Below are positions 1 through 8,438 of a stretch of DNA of 49,105 bases, one piece after another; position 1 is the stretch's first letter; every line of letters starts with the position of its first letter. The notes beneath the pieces were generated by a model. It saw only the letters and a program-made list of their open reading frames with translations, was not told the origin of the DNA and did not search any database. The position numbers and the translations under genes were made by a program. Where the stretch lies: contig CANQIP010000011.1 of NCBI GenBank assembly GCA_947623955.1, positions 1 through 49,105 of the forward strand, in the 5' to 3' direction. Source of the DNA: an uncultured Clostridia bacterium. GTDB taxonomy: Bacteria; Bacillota; Clostridia; UBA1381.

Positions 1-51
1 GACGGCGGCAGCGTGACGGTGCATCTTATCGACGGTTTGGAGGATTTATAA
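1..51 (+). CDS. rimM: 16S rRNA processing protein RimM, C-terminal end (partial)
   Basis: Sixteen codons remain, reading through a short hydrophobic tail (VTVHLIDGLEDL) to a TAA stop. The tail resembles the end of the RimM PRC-barrel domain, and rimM normally sits immediately upstream of trmD. The stop codon TAA shares its last base with the trmD ATG, so the two are translationally coupled, and the trmD ribosome binding site (GGAGG at 39-43) lies inside this gene. RimM assists maturation of the 30S subunit. The identification rests on gene order and a very short tail, so it is moderate only. Confidence 0.65.
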   Translation, partial: DGGSVTVHLIDGLEDL

Positions 52-785
52 TGAAATTTGACGTTCTGACGCTTTTCCCCGCGATGATGGACGCCGTGCT
101 CGGCGACAGCATAATCGGCAGAGCGCGTGAAAACGGCATAATAGAACTGAACTTTACCGATATACGCGATTACACGAAAAACAAGCACCGCAAGGTCGAT
201 GATTACCCCTACAGCGGCGGCGGAGGAATGTTAATGTCGCCGCAGCCGGTGTACGACGCATACAAAGCGGTGACGGACGGGCTTGACTATAAGCCGCGCA
301 CGATATATATGTCGCCGCAGGGCAGGGTGTTTGATCAGTCGGTCGCGAAGGAACTTGCGAAGGAGGAGCATATAGTGCTGCTGTGCGGTCACTACGAGGG
401 CGTTGACCGCCGCGTCATAGACGAGATAGTGGACGAGGAAATTTCCATTGGCGACTTCGTTTTAACGGGCGGCGAGATACCCGCCATGGCGGTGATAGAC
501 GCCGTATCGCGCCTTATACCGGGTGTGCTCGCGGCTGCCGGCTCGTACGAGAACGAGTCGCACTATTCGGGACTTTTGGAGTACCCGCAGTACACGCGCC
601 CGCAGGAGTGGCACGGTGTTGAAATACCCGAGGTTTTAATATCGGGACACCACGCGAACATAGAGAAATGGAAAAGGGAACAGTCGCTTATCGAAACCTT
701 AAAGAAACGCCCCGATATGCTTGAAAACGCGGAGCTTACCGACGACGACCGCGAATTTTTGGAACGGTATAAAAATGAAAAATAA
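51..785 (+). CDS. trmD: tRNA (guanine-37-N1)-methyltransferase TrmD
   Basis: TrmD transfers a methyl group from S-adenosylmethionine to G37 of tRNAs reading CUN, CCN and CGG codons, preventing +1 frameshifts. The 244-residue protein has the usual family length. It starts MKFDVLTLFP and carries the SPOUT knot signature: the glycine-rich YSGGGGMLM loop near residue 57, LCGHYEGVDRR near 112 and the LTGGEIPAMAVIDA segment near 138-151. The start is well supported by GGAGG 7 bases upstream. It follows rimM directly, as in the common rpsP-rimM-trmD-rplS order, but rplS is not next here: a terminator and a tRNA on the other strand follow. Confidence 0.97.
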   Translation: MKFDVLTLFPAMMDAVLGDSIIGRARENGIIELNFTDIRDYTKNKHRKVDDYPYSGGGGMLMSPQPVYDAYKAVTDGLDYKPRTIYMSPQGRVFDQSVAKELAKEEHIVLLCGHYEGVDRRVIDEIVDEEISIGDFVLTGGEIPAMAVIDAVSRLIPGVLAAAGSYENESHYSGLLEYPQYTRPQEWHGVEIPEVLISGHHANIEKWKREQSLIETLKKRPDMLENAELTDDDREFLERYKNEK

Positions 786-790
786 AAAAA

Positions 791-827
791 GAGGATACCG
801 AAATTTACATTTCCGTATCCTCTTTTT
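791..827. terminator. bidirectional rho-independent terminator between trmD and tRNA-Asp
   Basis: GAGGATAC (791-798) pairs with GTATCCTC (815-822). The stem continues inward through GAAAT/ATTTC after one mismatch. Five T follow on the plus strand, and an A-tract (784-790) precedes it, giving a T-tract on the minus strand. It serves the convergent trmD and tRNA-Asp transcripts. Confidence 0.85.
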
Positions 828-830
828 GTA

Positions 831-907
831 TGGCGACCCGGATGAGGCTCGAACTCACGACCTCCAGCGTGACAGGCTGGCGTTCTAACCAACTGAACTA
901 CCGGGCC
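831..907 (-). tRNA. tRNA-Asp (anticodon GUC)
   Basis: Read on the minus strand, the sequence folds as a cloverleaf. Acceptor stem GGCCCGG pairs with CCGGGTC (one G-U), the D-arm is GTTC...GAAC, the anticodon loop CTGTCAC has GTC as anticodon, and the T-arm contains GTTCGAG. The 3' CCA is encoded (831-833). It has its own consensus promoter upstream and is not part of a visible tRNA cluster. Confidence 0.95.
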
Positions 908-924
908 ATTCCCGACATTTAGAT

Positions 925-953
925 ATTATACATGTAAAACGGATAAATGTCAA
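925..953 (-). promoter_or_regulatory. sigma-A promoter of tRNA-Asp
   Basis: On the minus strand TTGACA (953-948) and TATAAT (930-925) are separated by exactly 17 bp. This is a perfect consensus match placed about 18 bp upstream of the tRNA 5' end. Confidence 0.88.
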
Positions 954-983
954 GCATAATCATAAAATTTTTTGCGCGGGAAA

Positions 984-1012
984 TTGACAGAGCCGTAAAA
1001 TGAGGGTATAAT
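984..1012 (+). promoter_or_regulatory. sigma-A promoter of mgtE
   Basis: TTGACA (984-989), a 17-bp spacer and TATAAT (1007-1012) form a perfect consensus promoter ending 37 bp before the mgtE start. The leader is too short for a magnesium riboswitch, and I see none. Confidence 0.88.
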
Positions 1013-1049
1013 ATAGTAGAGAAAAATTTACGGGAAGGGGGCGGCGAAT

Positions 1050-2396
1050 ATGGCGTCAATGATGGCTGAAACGGTCGAAACACTGCTTAAAAACAAAAGA
1101 TACTCGTCGCTCCGCGATGTGCTTTCGTCGATGAACGAGGCGGATATAGCCGTTATATTCGAGGAAGTCGAAAACGACAGTATACCCATTCTGTTCCGCC
1201 TTTTGCCGAAAGACCTTGCCGCGGCTGTGTTCGCGCTTATGGACAGCGACGATCGGGAAATGCTCATACGCGGATTTTCCGACAGCGAGCTTAAAGAGGT
1301 ATTCGACGAGCTTTATATAGACGACGCAGCGGACATTGTAGAGGAAATGCCCGCGAACGTTGTAAAACGTATACTGAGGAACACCGACCCCGAAATGCGT
1401 CACACAATCAACGAAATTCTGAAATATCCCGAGGACAGCGCCGGTTCGCTCATGACGACGGACTATATAAGTCTGCGCCCGAAAATGACAGTCAGCGACG
1501 CGAAAAAGCGCATACGCCGCACGATCGCCGACGCGGAAACGGCGTACACCTGCTTTGTGACGAACGACGACCGCACGCTGCTCGGCTACCTTCCGATAAA
1601 AGACTTGCTGCTCGCGGGCGAGGACGAGCGTATCGAGGAAATAATGGACAAGACAATCATCTGCGTCCACACGCACGACGACAAGGAGGACGTTGCACGT
1701 GAGATGAGCCACTACGACTTTGCCGCGATGCCCGTTGTTGACGACGAGAGACGGCTTGTCGGCATCGTCACGTTCGACGACGCTATCGACGTAATGCAGG
1801 ACGAGGTGACGGAGGATATCGAGCGAATGGCGGCTATCGCGCCGAACGAGGAGTCGTACTTCAAAACCTCGGACATAAAGCATGCGCGCAACAGAATAGT
1901 ATGGCTGCTTGTGCTTATGCTGTCGGCGGCAGTGACGGGCGCGGTACTGCAGAGGTACGAGGCGGCTTGCGCGTCGGTGCCGATTTTAATATCGTTCATA
2001 CCGATGCTTATGAGTACGGGCGGCAACTGCGGCTCGCAAAGTTCAACAATGATAATACGCGGCATGAGCCTTGAAGAGATAAAGCTTAGGGATTTCTTCA
2101 AAGTGGTGTGGACGGAACTTAGGGTGTCGGTTATAATCGGCGTGACGCTGTCGGTCGTAAACGGCATACGAATATGGCTTATGAACCACGATTTAACGAT
2201 CGCGCTCGTCGTGAGTTTGTCGGTGTCGGGGATAGTGGTCGTGTCGCAGCTTATAGGCTGCACGCTGCCGATGCTTGCGAAACGCTGCAAGCTCGACCCC
2301 GCCGTCATGGCCGCGCCGCTTATTACCACGATAGTGGACGCGGCGTCGATACTGATTTACTTCACCATTGCCGCAAAATTCTTTAATATAGCGTAA
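1050..2396 (+). CDS. mgtE: magnesium transporter MgtE
   Basis: MgtE is a dimeric, Mg2+-gated channel for magnesium uptake. The 448-residue protein shows the family's full architecture: an N-terminal MgtE_N helical domain (about residues 1-125), two CBS domains (about 135-260; SAGSLMTTDYISL and MPVVDDERRLVGIVTFDDAID are recognisable), a connecting helix, and five membrane segments from about residue 285. The last segment PLITTIVDAASILIYF carries the conserved pore aspartate. The start codon at 1050 follows a strong purine-rich binding site (GGGAAGGGGGCGG). The gene is monocistronic, with its own promoter and a strong terminator. Confidence 0.96.
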   Translation: MASMMAETVETLLKNKRYSSLRDVLSSMNEADIAVIFEEVENDSIPILFRLLPKDLAAAVFALMDSDDREMLIRGFSDSELKEVFDELYIDDAADIVEEMPANVVKRILRNTDPEMRHTINEILKYPEDSAGSLMTTDYISLRPKMTVSDAKKRIRRTIADAETAYTCFVTNDDRTLLGYLPIKDLLLAGEDERIEEIMDKTIICVHTHDDKEDVAREMSHYDFAAMPVVDDERRLVGIVTFDDAIDVMQDEVTEDIERMAAIAPNEESYFKTSDIKHARNRIVWLLVLMLSAAVTGAVLQRYEAACASVPILISFIPMLMSTGGNCGSQSSTMIIRGMSLEEIKLRDFFKVVWTELRVSVIIGVTLSVVNGIRIWLMNHDLTIALVVSLSVSGIVVVSQLIGCTLPMLAKRCKLDPAVMAAPLITTIVDAASILIYFTIAAKFFNIA

Positions 2397-2401
2397 AAAA
2401 T

Positions 2402-2432
2402 TACGGCAGCGTTTCGGCGCTGCCGTATTTTT
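2402..2432 (+). terminator. terminator after mgtE
   Basis: ACGGCAGCG (2403-2411) pairs with CGCTGCCGT (2418-2426), extended by one T-A pair, with a 6-base loop and a following TTTTT. Confidence 0.9.
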
Positions 2433-2449
2433 ACATTGAGCATACAATA

Positions 2450-2478
2450 TTGACAAAGAAGGTCGAATATAATATAAT
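2450..2478 (+). promoter_or_regulatory. sigma-A promoter of the subtilisin-type protease
   Basis: TTGACA (2450-2455), 17 bp, TATAAT (2473-2478): a perfect consensus, 38 bp upstream of the chosen start codon. Confidence 0.87.
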
Positions 2479-2515
2479 AAAGTTGCTTTAAAAATTTTAT
2501 GGGGTGAAACAAATT

Positions 2516-5500
2516 ATGCATAAGTCAATACAAAAAATACTCTGCCCGTTTATATGCCTTGCGGTGATCGCGGCTGCCATGCCGCTTACGCGCGCGGCGG
2601 ACAAGGGCGAGAGGGTGACGCTTATCGTAGAGACCGATGGCGCGCCGCTTCTTGCGACGAAAAACGCGGTACTCATGGGCGCGTCGGAGTATATGGATAC
2701 GGACGAGGCAAAGAATACGGAAGCGCGGCTTTTAAGCGCGCAGTCGGAGGTAAAGTCCGATATTAAGAAACGCGTGGGAGCCGACGTTAATTCCGGCTTT
2801 ACGTACACAAGCGTATTAAACGGTTTCTCGATGGACGCATACGAAAGCGATATTGACAGGATAAAGGCGATAGACGGCGTTAAAAACGTGTACATATCGG
2901 AAAAGCTTGAAATTCCGCCCGAGCCGGCTTCAAACGGAAACATCAGCCCCGGTCTCGGCGCGCAGATGATAAACGCGCAGGCGATGTATGACGAAGGCTA
3001 TGACGGGCGCGGACAGGCTGTGGCGATTATTGACAGCGAATTTGACACGTCGCACGAGTTTTTCGCGTCCGGCGTGGAAGAGCCGAAACTCACAAAGGAC
3101 TCAATACATGAGTTTATCGAAAACAACGAGCTTAATGTGGATATAGCTGCAAATCAGGTTTACAGGAGCGAGAAAATCCCGTTCGCCTACGATTACGGCG
3201 ATAAGGACGCGGACACGTACGATGCGTCGGTACCTCACGGCAACCATGTAGCGGGAATTGCCGCGGGTAAAGACGGCGTTTTTGAAGGAACGACATTTTC
3301 GGGCGTCGCGCCGGAGGCGCAGCTTGTGCTGATGAAGGTCATGGAGGAAGGCGCCAATGTGTATAACTCGACAATTATAGCTGCCATGGACGACGCGTCG
3401 AAAATGGGCGTATGCGCGGTAAATTTAAGTCTTGGATCAATACAAGCCGAATCCGAGCCATATCTTGAAGCCACGAATAATCTCAGGAATGCCGGAATAG
3501 CGGTTGTGGTCGCGGCGGGTAATTCGGACAGGTATAATGAGACGACCGACAATCCCGACTATATCTATTATGACGTGCCGGCAGACTATTCTTCGTCCAC
3601 ATCCGTCGCGTCGATCGACCCCGATCAAAAATGGCTTATCGGTGGCAGAATCGAGCTTGCGGACGGCAGTGACTTCGTTGTTGTGGAAGATGTATACAGC
3701 GAATTGTTTTTCACAAAGTTTTCGGATAAACTTTACGACTATGTGTATGTCGGCGGAGAAATCGAGCCGCCGGAGGAAACCGTCAGGGGCAAAATAGTAA
3801 TCGCCGCGCTGAACTCCGGCATAAAGAGTCAGTACCTTCTTGATAACGGCGCGATCGGAATGATGTTTATTGAAAACGAGGAGGTTGACGGCAGACTCCA
3901 CACCGTGAGTGATGAAATCCCGGGGCTTGTTGTGCGCAAATCCTTCGGCGACATGCTTATAAATGCGAAAGATAAGCGGTTTAAAACGGACGCGGAGGTA
4001 TATACCGGTTTGGACGAACAGGCTCCCGTAGGTATGGCTTACTACACAAGCTGGGGTACGGGCGCCGATCTTGAGCTGAAACCGGAAATCACAGCGCCGG
4101 GTACCGATATACTTTCCTCGGTAAACGACGACCGGTACGAAAACAACACCGGCACGTCGATGGCAACGCCGCAGATAACGGGCGCGATGGCTCTTATGAG
4201 CGGATTGGTTGATAAGAAGTACTCCGATGTGACAGGTAAGGACAAGGTCGCGCTTATGGAAAATATTTTGATGAGCTCGGCTGATATTGTTTTTCAAAAT
4301 GATGAAAAGACGCTCCCCGAGTCGCCGAGACGGCAGGGCGCGGGTCTTGCAAATCTTTCGGACGCGCTGACGCTGCCGGTAATTTTAAAGGGTGATACGG
4401 GTAAGTCGAAACTCAGCCTAAGAGACGAGCTTAACGATAATATAACGCTTAAATTCACGGCGGAAAATCTGACGGGCGAGGACGTAACATATGATGATAT
4501 TAAAATATACGCGTTCACGGACGGCTATGAGGAGCAACACGGCAAAAATATGATTACAGGCTCCGTACCGCTCAAATTTGAGCCAGTCGACGACAATCCG
4601 ACAAGCGTGACGATACCCGCGAATGAGGAAGAAGAAATAACGCTTAAAATAACGCTCGACAGTACTCAGACGGCTGCGAACAAGGCAATCTTCACAAACG
4701 GTTTCTGGGTGGACGGATTTGTCGTTCTTTCGTCCGAGGGCGGCTCGGTAACGGAGGCGAGCATGCCCTATACCGGCTTTTACGGCGACTGGACGTCGTT
4801 TGACGCTATGACCCCGTCGTACTTTGAGGAGGGCGGCAGCGAGGAAAACGGCGGATTGATGATAACGGACGCCATACTCGGCACAAATGAGTATGTTTCC
4901 GATGACACGCCGGACAAGAGCGAATACGAGAGTGAGGATTATGCCGGTCTTTCGGGCAGCGTTGATTTTGACTATCATATAAATATGCGTATGCTGCGCT
5001 CGCTGCGCGGCGTCACCGGAACGATTAAAGATTCAGACGGTAATGTTATCAGTACGTGGTCAAGGAGCTCCGGACTGACGCGTCAGGATTCCGCAAGCAA
5101 TTATACGGAAAGCATTTCGATTAACGTGTCGGATTTGAGTGACGGTGACTATTCCGTAACAATATCGGGTACTCTCGGCTATGACAGCGAGCGGAGCAGG
5201 ACAGAGGAAAAGACGTATAAATTTTACGTGGACAGCATGCCGCCCGAAATAAGCAATCCGAAAATTTACACGGAGGGCGGCAAAACATACGCGTCGTTCA
5301 CGGCGAGCGACAACCGCTATCTTATGGGCGTCGAGGCGCGTGACGCGAACCGCAAAACGATCACGGAGCCGATTAAGGCGGAAAAGAGCGCGGATATAAA
5401 AATGGATATAACCGGCATGGACACGGAAAGCCTTAAGTTTACCGTCACCGATTACGCTTATAACGAGAACGTGTTCACAATCGGCACGGTAAGCGCGGAA

Positions 5501-5767
5501 ATCACGGAGAGTATAATAAGCGGCGGCAACGGCGCGGTGGTCGCGAATGTCCTAAACACAGCCGGCGACGTGGACGCAGACGTCATAGCGGCAGTGTATG
5601 ACAACGGCAGGCTTATAGGAATTGACAAGGAAAACGCTTTTCTTACAAGCGGAAAGAGAGAGATATTTACGTTCGGTTTTGACGGTGTGTCGGGCAATGA
5701 CACCATAAAGCTGTTCGTGTGGAAACACGGTGAAATGACGCCGCTATGCGCCGCGGTCACGAAATAA
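2516..5767 (+). CDS. secreted subtilisin-like serine protease (peptidase S8)
   Basis: A 1083-residue extracellular protease. The N-terminus is a signal peptide (hydrophobic core FICLAVIAAAMP, likely cleavage after TRA near residue 24). An inhibitor-I9-like propeptide follows (about 30-130). The S8 catalytic domain has Asp173 (IIDSEFDTSHE), His241 (PHGNHVAGIAAG), oxyanion Asn336 (AAGNSD) and Ser548 (GTSMATPQ). A PA-like insert lies between Asn336 and Ser548. Residues beyond 630 form Fn3-like beta domains as in lactocepin and C5a peptidase. No LPXTG motif, SLH repeat or C-terminal membrane segment is present, so it is probably released. I chose ATG 2516 over GTG 2504 because GGGGTGA at 2501-2507 is then correctly spaced. 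The substrate is unknown. Confidence 0.9.
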   Translation: MHKSIQKILCPFICLAVIAAAMPLTRAADKGERVTLIVETDGAPLLATKNAVLMGASEYMDTDEAKNTEARLLSAQSEVKSDIKKRVGADVNSGFTYTSVLNGFSMDAYESDIDRIKAIDGVKNVYISEKLEIPPEPASNGNISPGLGAQMINAQAMYDEGYDGRGQAVAIIDSEFDTSHEFFASGVEEPKLTKDSIHEFIENNELNVDIAANQVYRSEKIPFAYDYGDKDADTYDASVPHGNHVAGIAAGKDGVFEGTTFSGVAPEAQLVLMKVMEEGANVYNSTIIAAMDDASKMGVCAVNLSLGSIQAESEPYLEATNNLRNAGIAVVVAAGNSDRYNETTDNPDYIYYDVPADYSSSTSVASIDPDQKWLIGGRIELADGSDFVVVEDVYSELFFTKFSDKLYDYVYVGGEIEPPEETVRGKIVIAALNSGIKSQYLLDNGAIGMMFIENEEVDGRLHTVSDEIPGLVVRKSFGDMLINAKDKRFKTDAEVYTGLDEQAPVGMAYYTSWGTGADLELKPEITAPGTDILSSVNDDRYENNTGTSMATPQITGAMALMSGLVDKKYSDVTGKDKVALMENILMSSADIVFQNDEKTLPESPRRQGAGLANLSDALTLPVILKGDTGKSKLSLRDELNDNITLKFTAENLTGEDVTYDDIKIYAFTDGYEEQHGKNMITGSVPLKFEPVDDNPTSVTIPANEEEEITLKITLDSTQTAANKAIFTNGFWVDGFVVLSSEGGSVTEASMPYTGFYGDWTSFDAMTPSYFEEGGSEENGGLMITDAILGTNEYVSDDTPDKSEYESEDYAGLSGSVDFDYHINMRMLRSLRGVTGTIKDSDGNVISTWSRSSGLTRQDSASNYTESISINVSDLSDGDYSVTISGTLGYDSERSRTEEKTYKFYVDSMPPEISNPKIYTEGGKTYASFTASDNRYLMGVEARDANRKTITEPIKAEKSADIKMDITGMDTESLKFTVTDYAYNENVFTIGTVSAEITESIISGGNGAVVANVLNTAGDVDADVIAAVYDNGRLIGIDKENAFLTSGKREIFTFGFDGVSGNDTIKLFVWKHGEMTPLCAAVTK

Positions 5768-5790
5768 ATCGACGCGGATGACTAAAACAA

Positions 5791-5832
5791 AAAAGACCCG
5801 ATCGTTTATCATCACGGTCGGGTCTTTTTTTT
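5791..5832. terminator. bidirectional terminator between the S8 protease and lgt
   Basis: AAAAGACCCGA (5791-5801) pairs perfectly with TCGGGTCTTTT (5818-5828). T-tracts on both strands serve the two converging genes; the lgt stop codon overlaps the plus-strand T-tract. Confidence 0.88.
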
Positions 5833-6643
5833 ATTTTATCGTAATTTTCATGTACCTCATTCTTTTCTTTCTTATATGCAGAGCCACCGCTGCGGCAGCG
5901 GCGAGGACGAACAGTATAATCGCCACAAGCTGCGATATGCCGAACTTATCGGGTATTACGAACAGTACGTAAGCCGGATCGCGCATGCCCTCCAAGAAAA
6001 ATCTGCCGAACGAGTACCACATAAGATAAAAACAGAACACCTGACCGTCCGCCTTTTTCTTGTCGCGCAGGAGCAGCATTATCGCAAGCCCAATTAAATT
6101 CCACACCGCCTCGTACAAAAACAGCGGATGAACGGGCGGCGCGCCGTTTATGCTCATGCCGAGCAGCGAGGACGTTTCGCCGCCGTACACTTCGGCGTTC
6201 GTGAAATTTCCGAACCTGCCTATCGCCTGACCGATAAACAGACCCGGCGCGCACACGTCGAACACCTTAAGGGTGTTTATTTTTTTTACGCGGCAGTAGA
6301 CAAACGCCGTAATCGCCGCCGCAATCAGACCGCCGTAAATCGCGAGACCGCCGTTCCATATCTTCACCATATCCGCAAACGAGTGGAACTCGCCGGGTGA
6401 AAACAGTATATAGTAAATTCTCGCGCCGATTATGCCCGTGACGAGACCGTACAGCGCAATATCCCAGATATTGTCCTTCTTCACGCCGCGCTTTTCGCAT
6501 GTCGCGCACACGAAAAGCATCGCGAGAAGAAAGCCGCCGAGTATTATAATCGCGTACCAGTACACGGGGCGCGAACCCACGTGAAACGCCACGGGATCTA
6601 TATTCATGCTCAGCCCTATGCCGGGGAAGGAAATATCATTCAT
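5831..6643 (-). CDS. lgt: prolipoprotein diacylglyceryl transferase Lgt
   Basis: Lgt transfers diacylglycerol from phosphatidylglycerol to the lipobox cysteine of prelipoproteins in the membrane. The 270-residue protein has about seven membrane segments and the family signatures: WYAIIILGG near residue 30, NGGLAIYGGLIAA near 90 and the Lgt signature GQAIGRFGNFTNAEVYG near 135-150, with the catalytic arginine region. It ends in a basic tail (HIRKKRMRYMK). A GGAGG site lies about 8 bases before the start on the minus strand. The lipoprotein at 24698 would be one of its substrates. Confidence 0.96.
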   Translation of the reverse strand: MNDISFPGIGLSMNIDPVAFHVGSRPVYWYAIIILGGFLLAMLFVCATCEKRGVKKDNIWDIALYGLVTGIIGARIYYILFSPGEFHSFADMVKIWNGGLAIYGGLIAAAITAFVYCRVKKINTLKVFDVCAPGLFIGQAIGRFGNFTNAEVYGGETSSLLGMSINGAPPVHPLFLYEAVWNLIGLAIMLLLRDKKKADGQVFCFYLMWYSFGRFFLEGMRDPAYVLFVIPDKFGISQLVAIILFVLAAAAAVALHIRKKRMRYMKITIK

Positions 6644-6720
6644 GTAAAAACCTCCAAAATTTTGTCGATTTGCTTGAAATATTTCTGTAATATTTTGGCA
6701 ATAAAATTTTAATTTTTCTA

Positions 6721-6749
6721 TTCACATTCCGCAACATTTGTGATATAAT
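6721..6749 (+). promoter_or_regulatory. candidate upstream sigma-A promoter for the mraZ leader
   Basis: TTCACA (6721-6726), 17 bp, TATAAT (6744-6749) on the plus strand. It lies nearly 280 bp ahead of mraZ, so a transcript from here would have a long leader containing the 6874 mini-ORF and the 6888-6921 dyad. Confidence 0.6.
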
Positions 6750-6873
6750 AGCAATATACACAATATATAGTATGTGTATGTCCAAAATTTAACAATATAT
6801 ATGGTTCACATTCAACTGCCGCTGTTTCATTATACCGTATTTCCGCAAAAATTACAAGAGGAAAGGGAAAATA

Positions 6874-6933
6874 ATGAAAAGTAAGGGTACGAAAAATAAA
6901 AAAAGTATTGCATTTTTCGTAAAATTAGTTTAA
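6874..6933 (+). CDS. possible 19-residue leader peptide upstream of mraZ
   Basis: A short frame of 19 codons begins with ATG 9 bases after a good ribosome binding site (AGAGGAAAGGG) and ends at TAA 6931-6933. Its product is strongly basic at the start (MKSKGTKNKK) and hydrophobic at the end (SIAFFVKLV). The stop codon falls inside the -10 box of the proximal mraZ promoter, so it could only be translated from a transcript starting further upstream. It may be a chance frame; I do not recognise the peptide. Confidence 0.3.
   Translation: MKSKGTKNKKSIAFFVKLV
6888..6921. repeat. 10-bp perfect inverted repeat upstream of mraZ
   Basis: TACGAAAAAT (6888-6897) and ATTTTTCGTA (6912-6921) are exact reverse complements separated by 14 bases. 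The right arm overlaps the -35 region of the proximal mraZ promoter. It could be an operator, or an AT-rich hairpin in a transcript from the upstream promoter. Confidence 0.6.
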
Positions 6934-6936
6934 AAT
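6908..6936 (+). promoter_or_regulatory. proximal promoter of the dcw operon
   Basis: TTGCAT (6908-6913), 17 bp, TAAAAT (6931-6936). The -10 box is good and the -35 box weak. The G-rich repeats starting at 6935 would cover the transcription start, fitting a MraZ-controlled promoter. Confidence 0.6.
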
Positions 6937-6973
6937 GGAGTTAATGGGAGTGAATTGGGGCAAATGGGGTAAA
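6935..6973 (+). promoter_or_regulatory. four G-rich direct repeats, candidate MraZ operator
   Basis: Four units beginning at 6935 (ATGGAGTTA), 6944 (ATGGGAGTGA), 6954 (ATTGGGGCAA) and 6964 (ATGGGGTAAA) repeat with a period of 9-10 bp, about one helical turn. MraZ of other bacteria binds clusters of TGGG-type direct repeats at about this spacing in front of its own gene. The position over the start of transcription supports autoregulation. Confidence 0.65.
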
Positions 6974-7027
6974 AAACCATGCGTCTTGGGAAACTCCGAA
7001 TTATCCGAAAGGCAGGTGACATATATA

Positions 7028-7471
7028 ATGGTAAATTTTGTGGACGAGTATCCCCGACAGCTTGACGAGCGCGGAAGAATAATTCTGCCCGCGAAGGTAA
7101 GGGAAAAGATGTCCGAGACGGTATATGTCACTCGTTCGATGTCCGACAAGTGCCTGCTGCTGTTCACGCAGGAGGAATGGGACAAGCTTGCGGAGAAAAT
7201 AAACAGACTGCCGACCGCAACCGACAGGAATGCGGCGGCGTTTGCGCGTCTGTTTTTCGGCAAGGCGAGTTCGGCGGACGTTGACAAGCAGGGCAGAGTG
7301 CCCATTTCAAAGCGGCTCGTGGAGTACGCCGGACTTAAAAAGGACGTCGTGCTTGTCGGCGCGAACACGCGTCTCGAAATTTGGGACAGCGAGGAATGGG
7401 AGCGTTACCAGACACAGCTTTCGGATGATGTCATGATGGAAGGCATATTAAAATATGACCTGAACATTTAA
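7028..7471 (+). CDS. mraZ: transcriptional regulator MraZ
   Basis: MraZ is a ring-forming AbrB-like DNA-binding protein that controls the division and cell-wall cluster it heads. The product has two SpoVT/AbrB-like halves, each with the conserved DxxxR signature: DERGR near residue 13 and DKQGR near residue 87. I place the start at ATG 7028, giving 147 residues, because GGCAGGTGA lies 9 bases upstream and the family is about 143 residues long. An in-frame ATG at 6935 would add 31 residues encoded by the operator repeats, which is implausible. Confidence 0.94.
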   Translation: MVNFVDEYPRQLDERGRIILPAKVREKMSETVYVTRSMSDKCLLLFTQEEWDKLAEKINRLPTATDRNAAAFARLFFGKASSADVDKQGRVPISKRLVEYAGLKKDVVLVGANTRLEIWDSEEWERYQTQLSDDVMMEGILKYDLNI

Positions 7472-7486
7472 GCAAGGAGAACGGTT

Positions 7487-8419
7487 ATGGATTTTCGGCA
7501 TATCTCGGTTTTGTATGAGGAAAGCATAGCCGCGCTCCGCGTAAAGGAAAACGGCGTGTACGTTGACGGCACGCTCGGCGGCGGAGGTCATTCGTACGGA
7601 ATACTCGCCTCAAACGACAGCTGCCGTCTCATAGGCATAGACCGTGACAGCGAGGCTGTCGCAGCCGCGTCGAAACGTCTTGAACGGTTCGGAGAAAGAT
7701 TTACGGCTGTAAACGACAATTTCGGAAACGCGAAAAAAATACTTTCCGATTTGTCTATTGACAAAACAGACGGCGCGCTGCTCGACATAGGCGTAAGTTC
7801 GTACCAGCTTGACAATCCCGAACGCGGGTTCTCGTATATGCACGACGCTCCGCTTGATATGCGAATGGACAACAAGTCGGGTAAAAGCGCGCGCGACGTT
7901 GTAAACGGTTACACGTGCGAGGAACTTACGCGTATATTTTACGAGTACGGCGAGGAAAAATGGTCAAAGCGCATCGCGGAGTTTATATGCAAACGCCGCG
8001 CCGAAAAGCCTATTGAAACAACGCACGAACTTGTGGACGTGATAAAGGCGGCTGTGCCGGCAAAGGCGAGAACGGACGGCGGACATCCGGCGAAAAGGGT
8101 ATTTCAGGCGATAAGAATAGAGGTAAACGGCGAACTCGACGCGCTCAAAACGGCGCTTACGGACTTCACGGACGCGCTCAAAAGCGGCGGCAGACTTGCG
8201 GTTATCACCTTTCATTCACTGGAGGACAGAATAGTCAAGAAGGAATTTGCGAGAATGAGCAAGGGCTGCACATGCCCGAAGGATTTTCCGGTGTGCGTGT
8301 GCGGAAACAAGCCCACGATAAAGCTTGTCACGCGTAAGCCGATACTTCCGGACGCAGAGGAATGCGCCGGCAATCCGAGGAGCAAAAGCGCGAAACTGAG
8401 GGTTGCCGAAAAGCTTTGA
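7487..8419 (+). CDS. rsmH: 16S rRNA (cytosine-1402-N4)-methyltransferase RsmH
   Basis: RsmH (MraW) methylates N4 of C1402 in the 16S rRNA P-site. The 310-residue protein has the N-terminal HISVLYEE motif, the SAM-binding loop VDGTLGGGGHS near residue 26-36, LDIGVSSYQLD near 98 and the RVFQAIRIEVNGEL segment near 204-217. It ends with the typical NPRSKSAKLRVAEK tail. The start follows CAAGGAG by 7 bases, 15 bp after mraZ, the standard dcw order. Confidence 0.97.
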   Translation: MDFRHISVLYEESIAALRVKENGVYVDGTLGGGGHSYGILASNDSCRLIGIDRDSEAVAAASKRLERFGERFTAVNDNFGNAKKILSDLSIDKTDGALLDIGVSSYQLDNPERGFSYMHDAPLDMRMDNKSGKSARDVVNGYTCEELTRIFYEYGEEKWSKRIAEFICKRRAEKPIETTHELVDVIKAAVPAKARTDGGHPAKRVFQAIRIEVNGELDALKTALTDFTDALKSGGRLAVITFHSLEDRIVKKEFARMSKGCTCPKDFPVCVCGNKPTIKLVTRKPILPDAEECAGNPRSKSAKLRVAEKL

Positions 8420-8438
8420 GGACATTAAGGAGACTTAT

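Noticed and set aside
6935-7027. An extended N-terminus of mraZ starting at 6935
   Set aside because: It would translate the G-rich operator repeats, lacks a spaced binding site and makes the protein longer than any MraZ I know.
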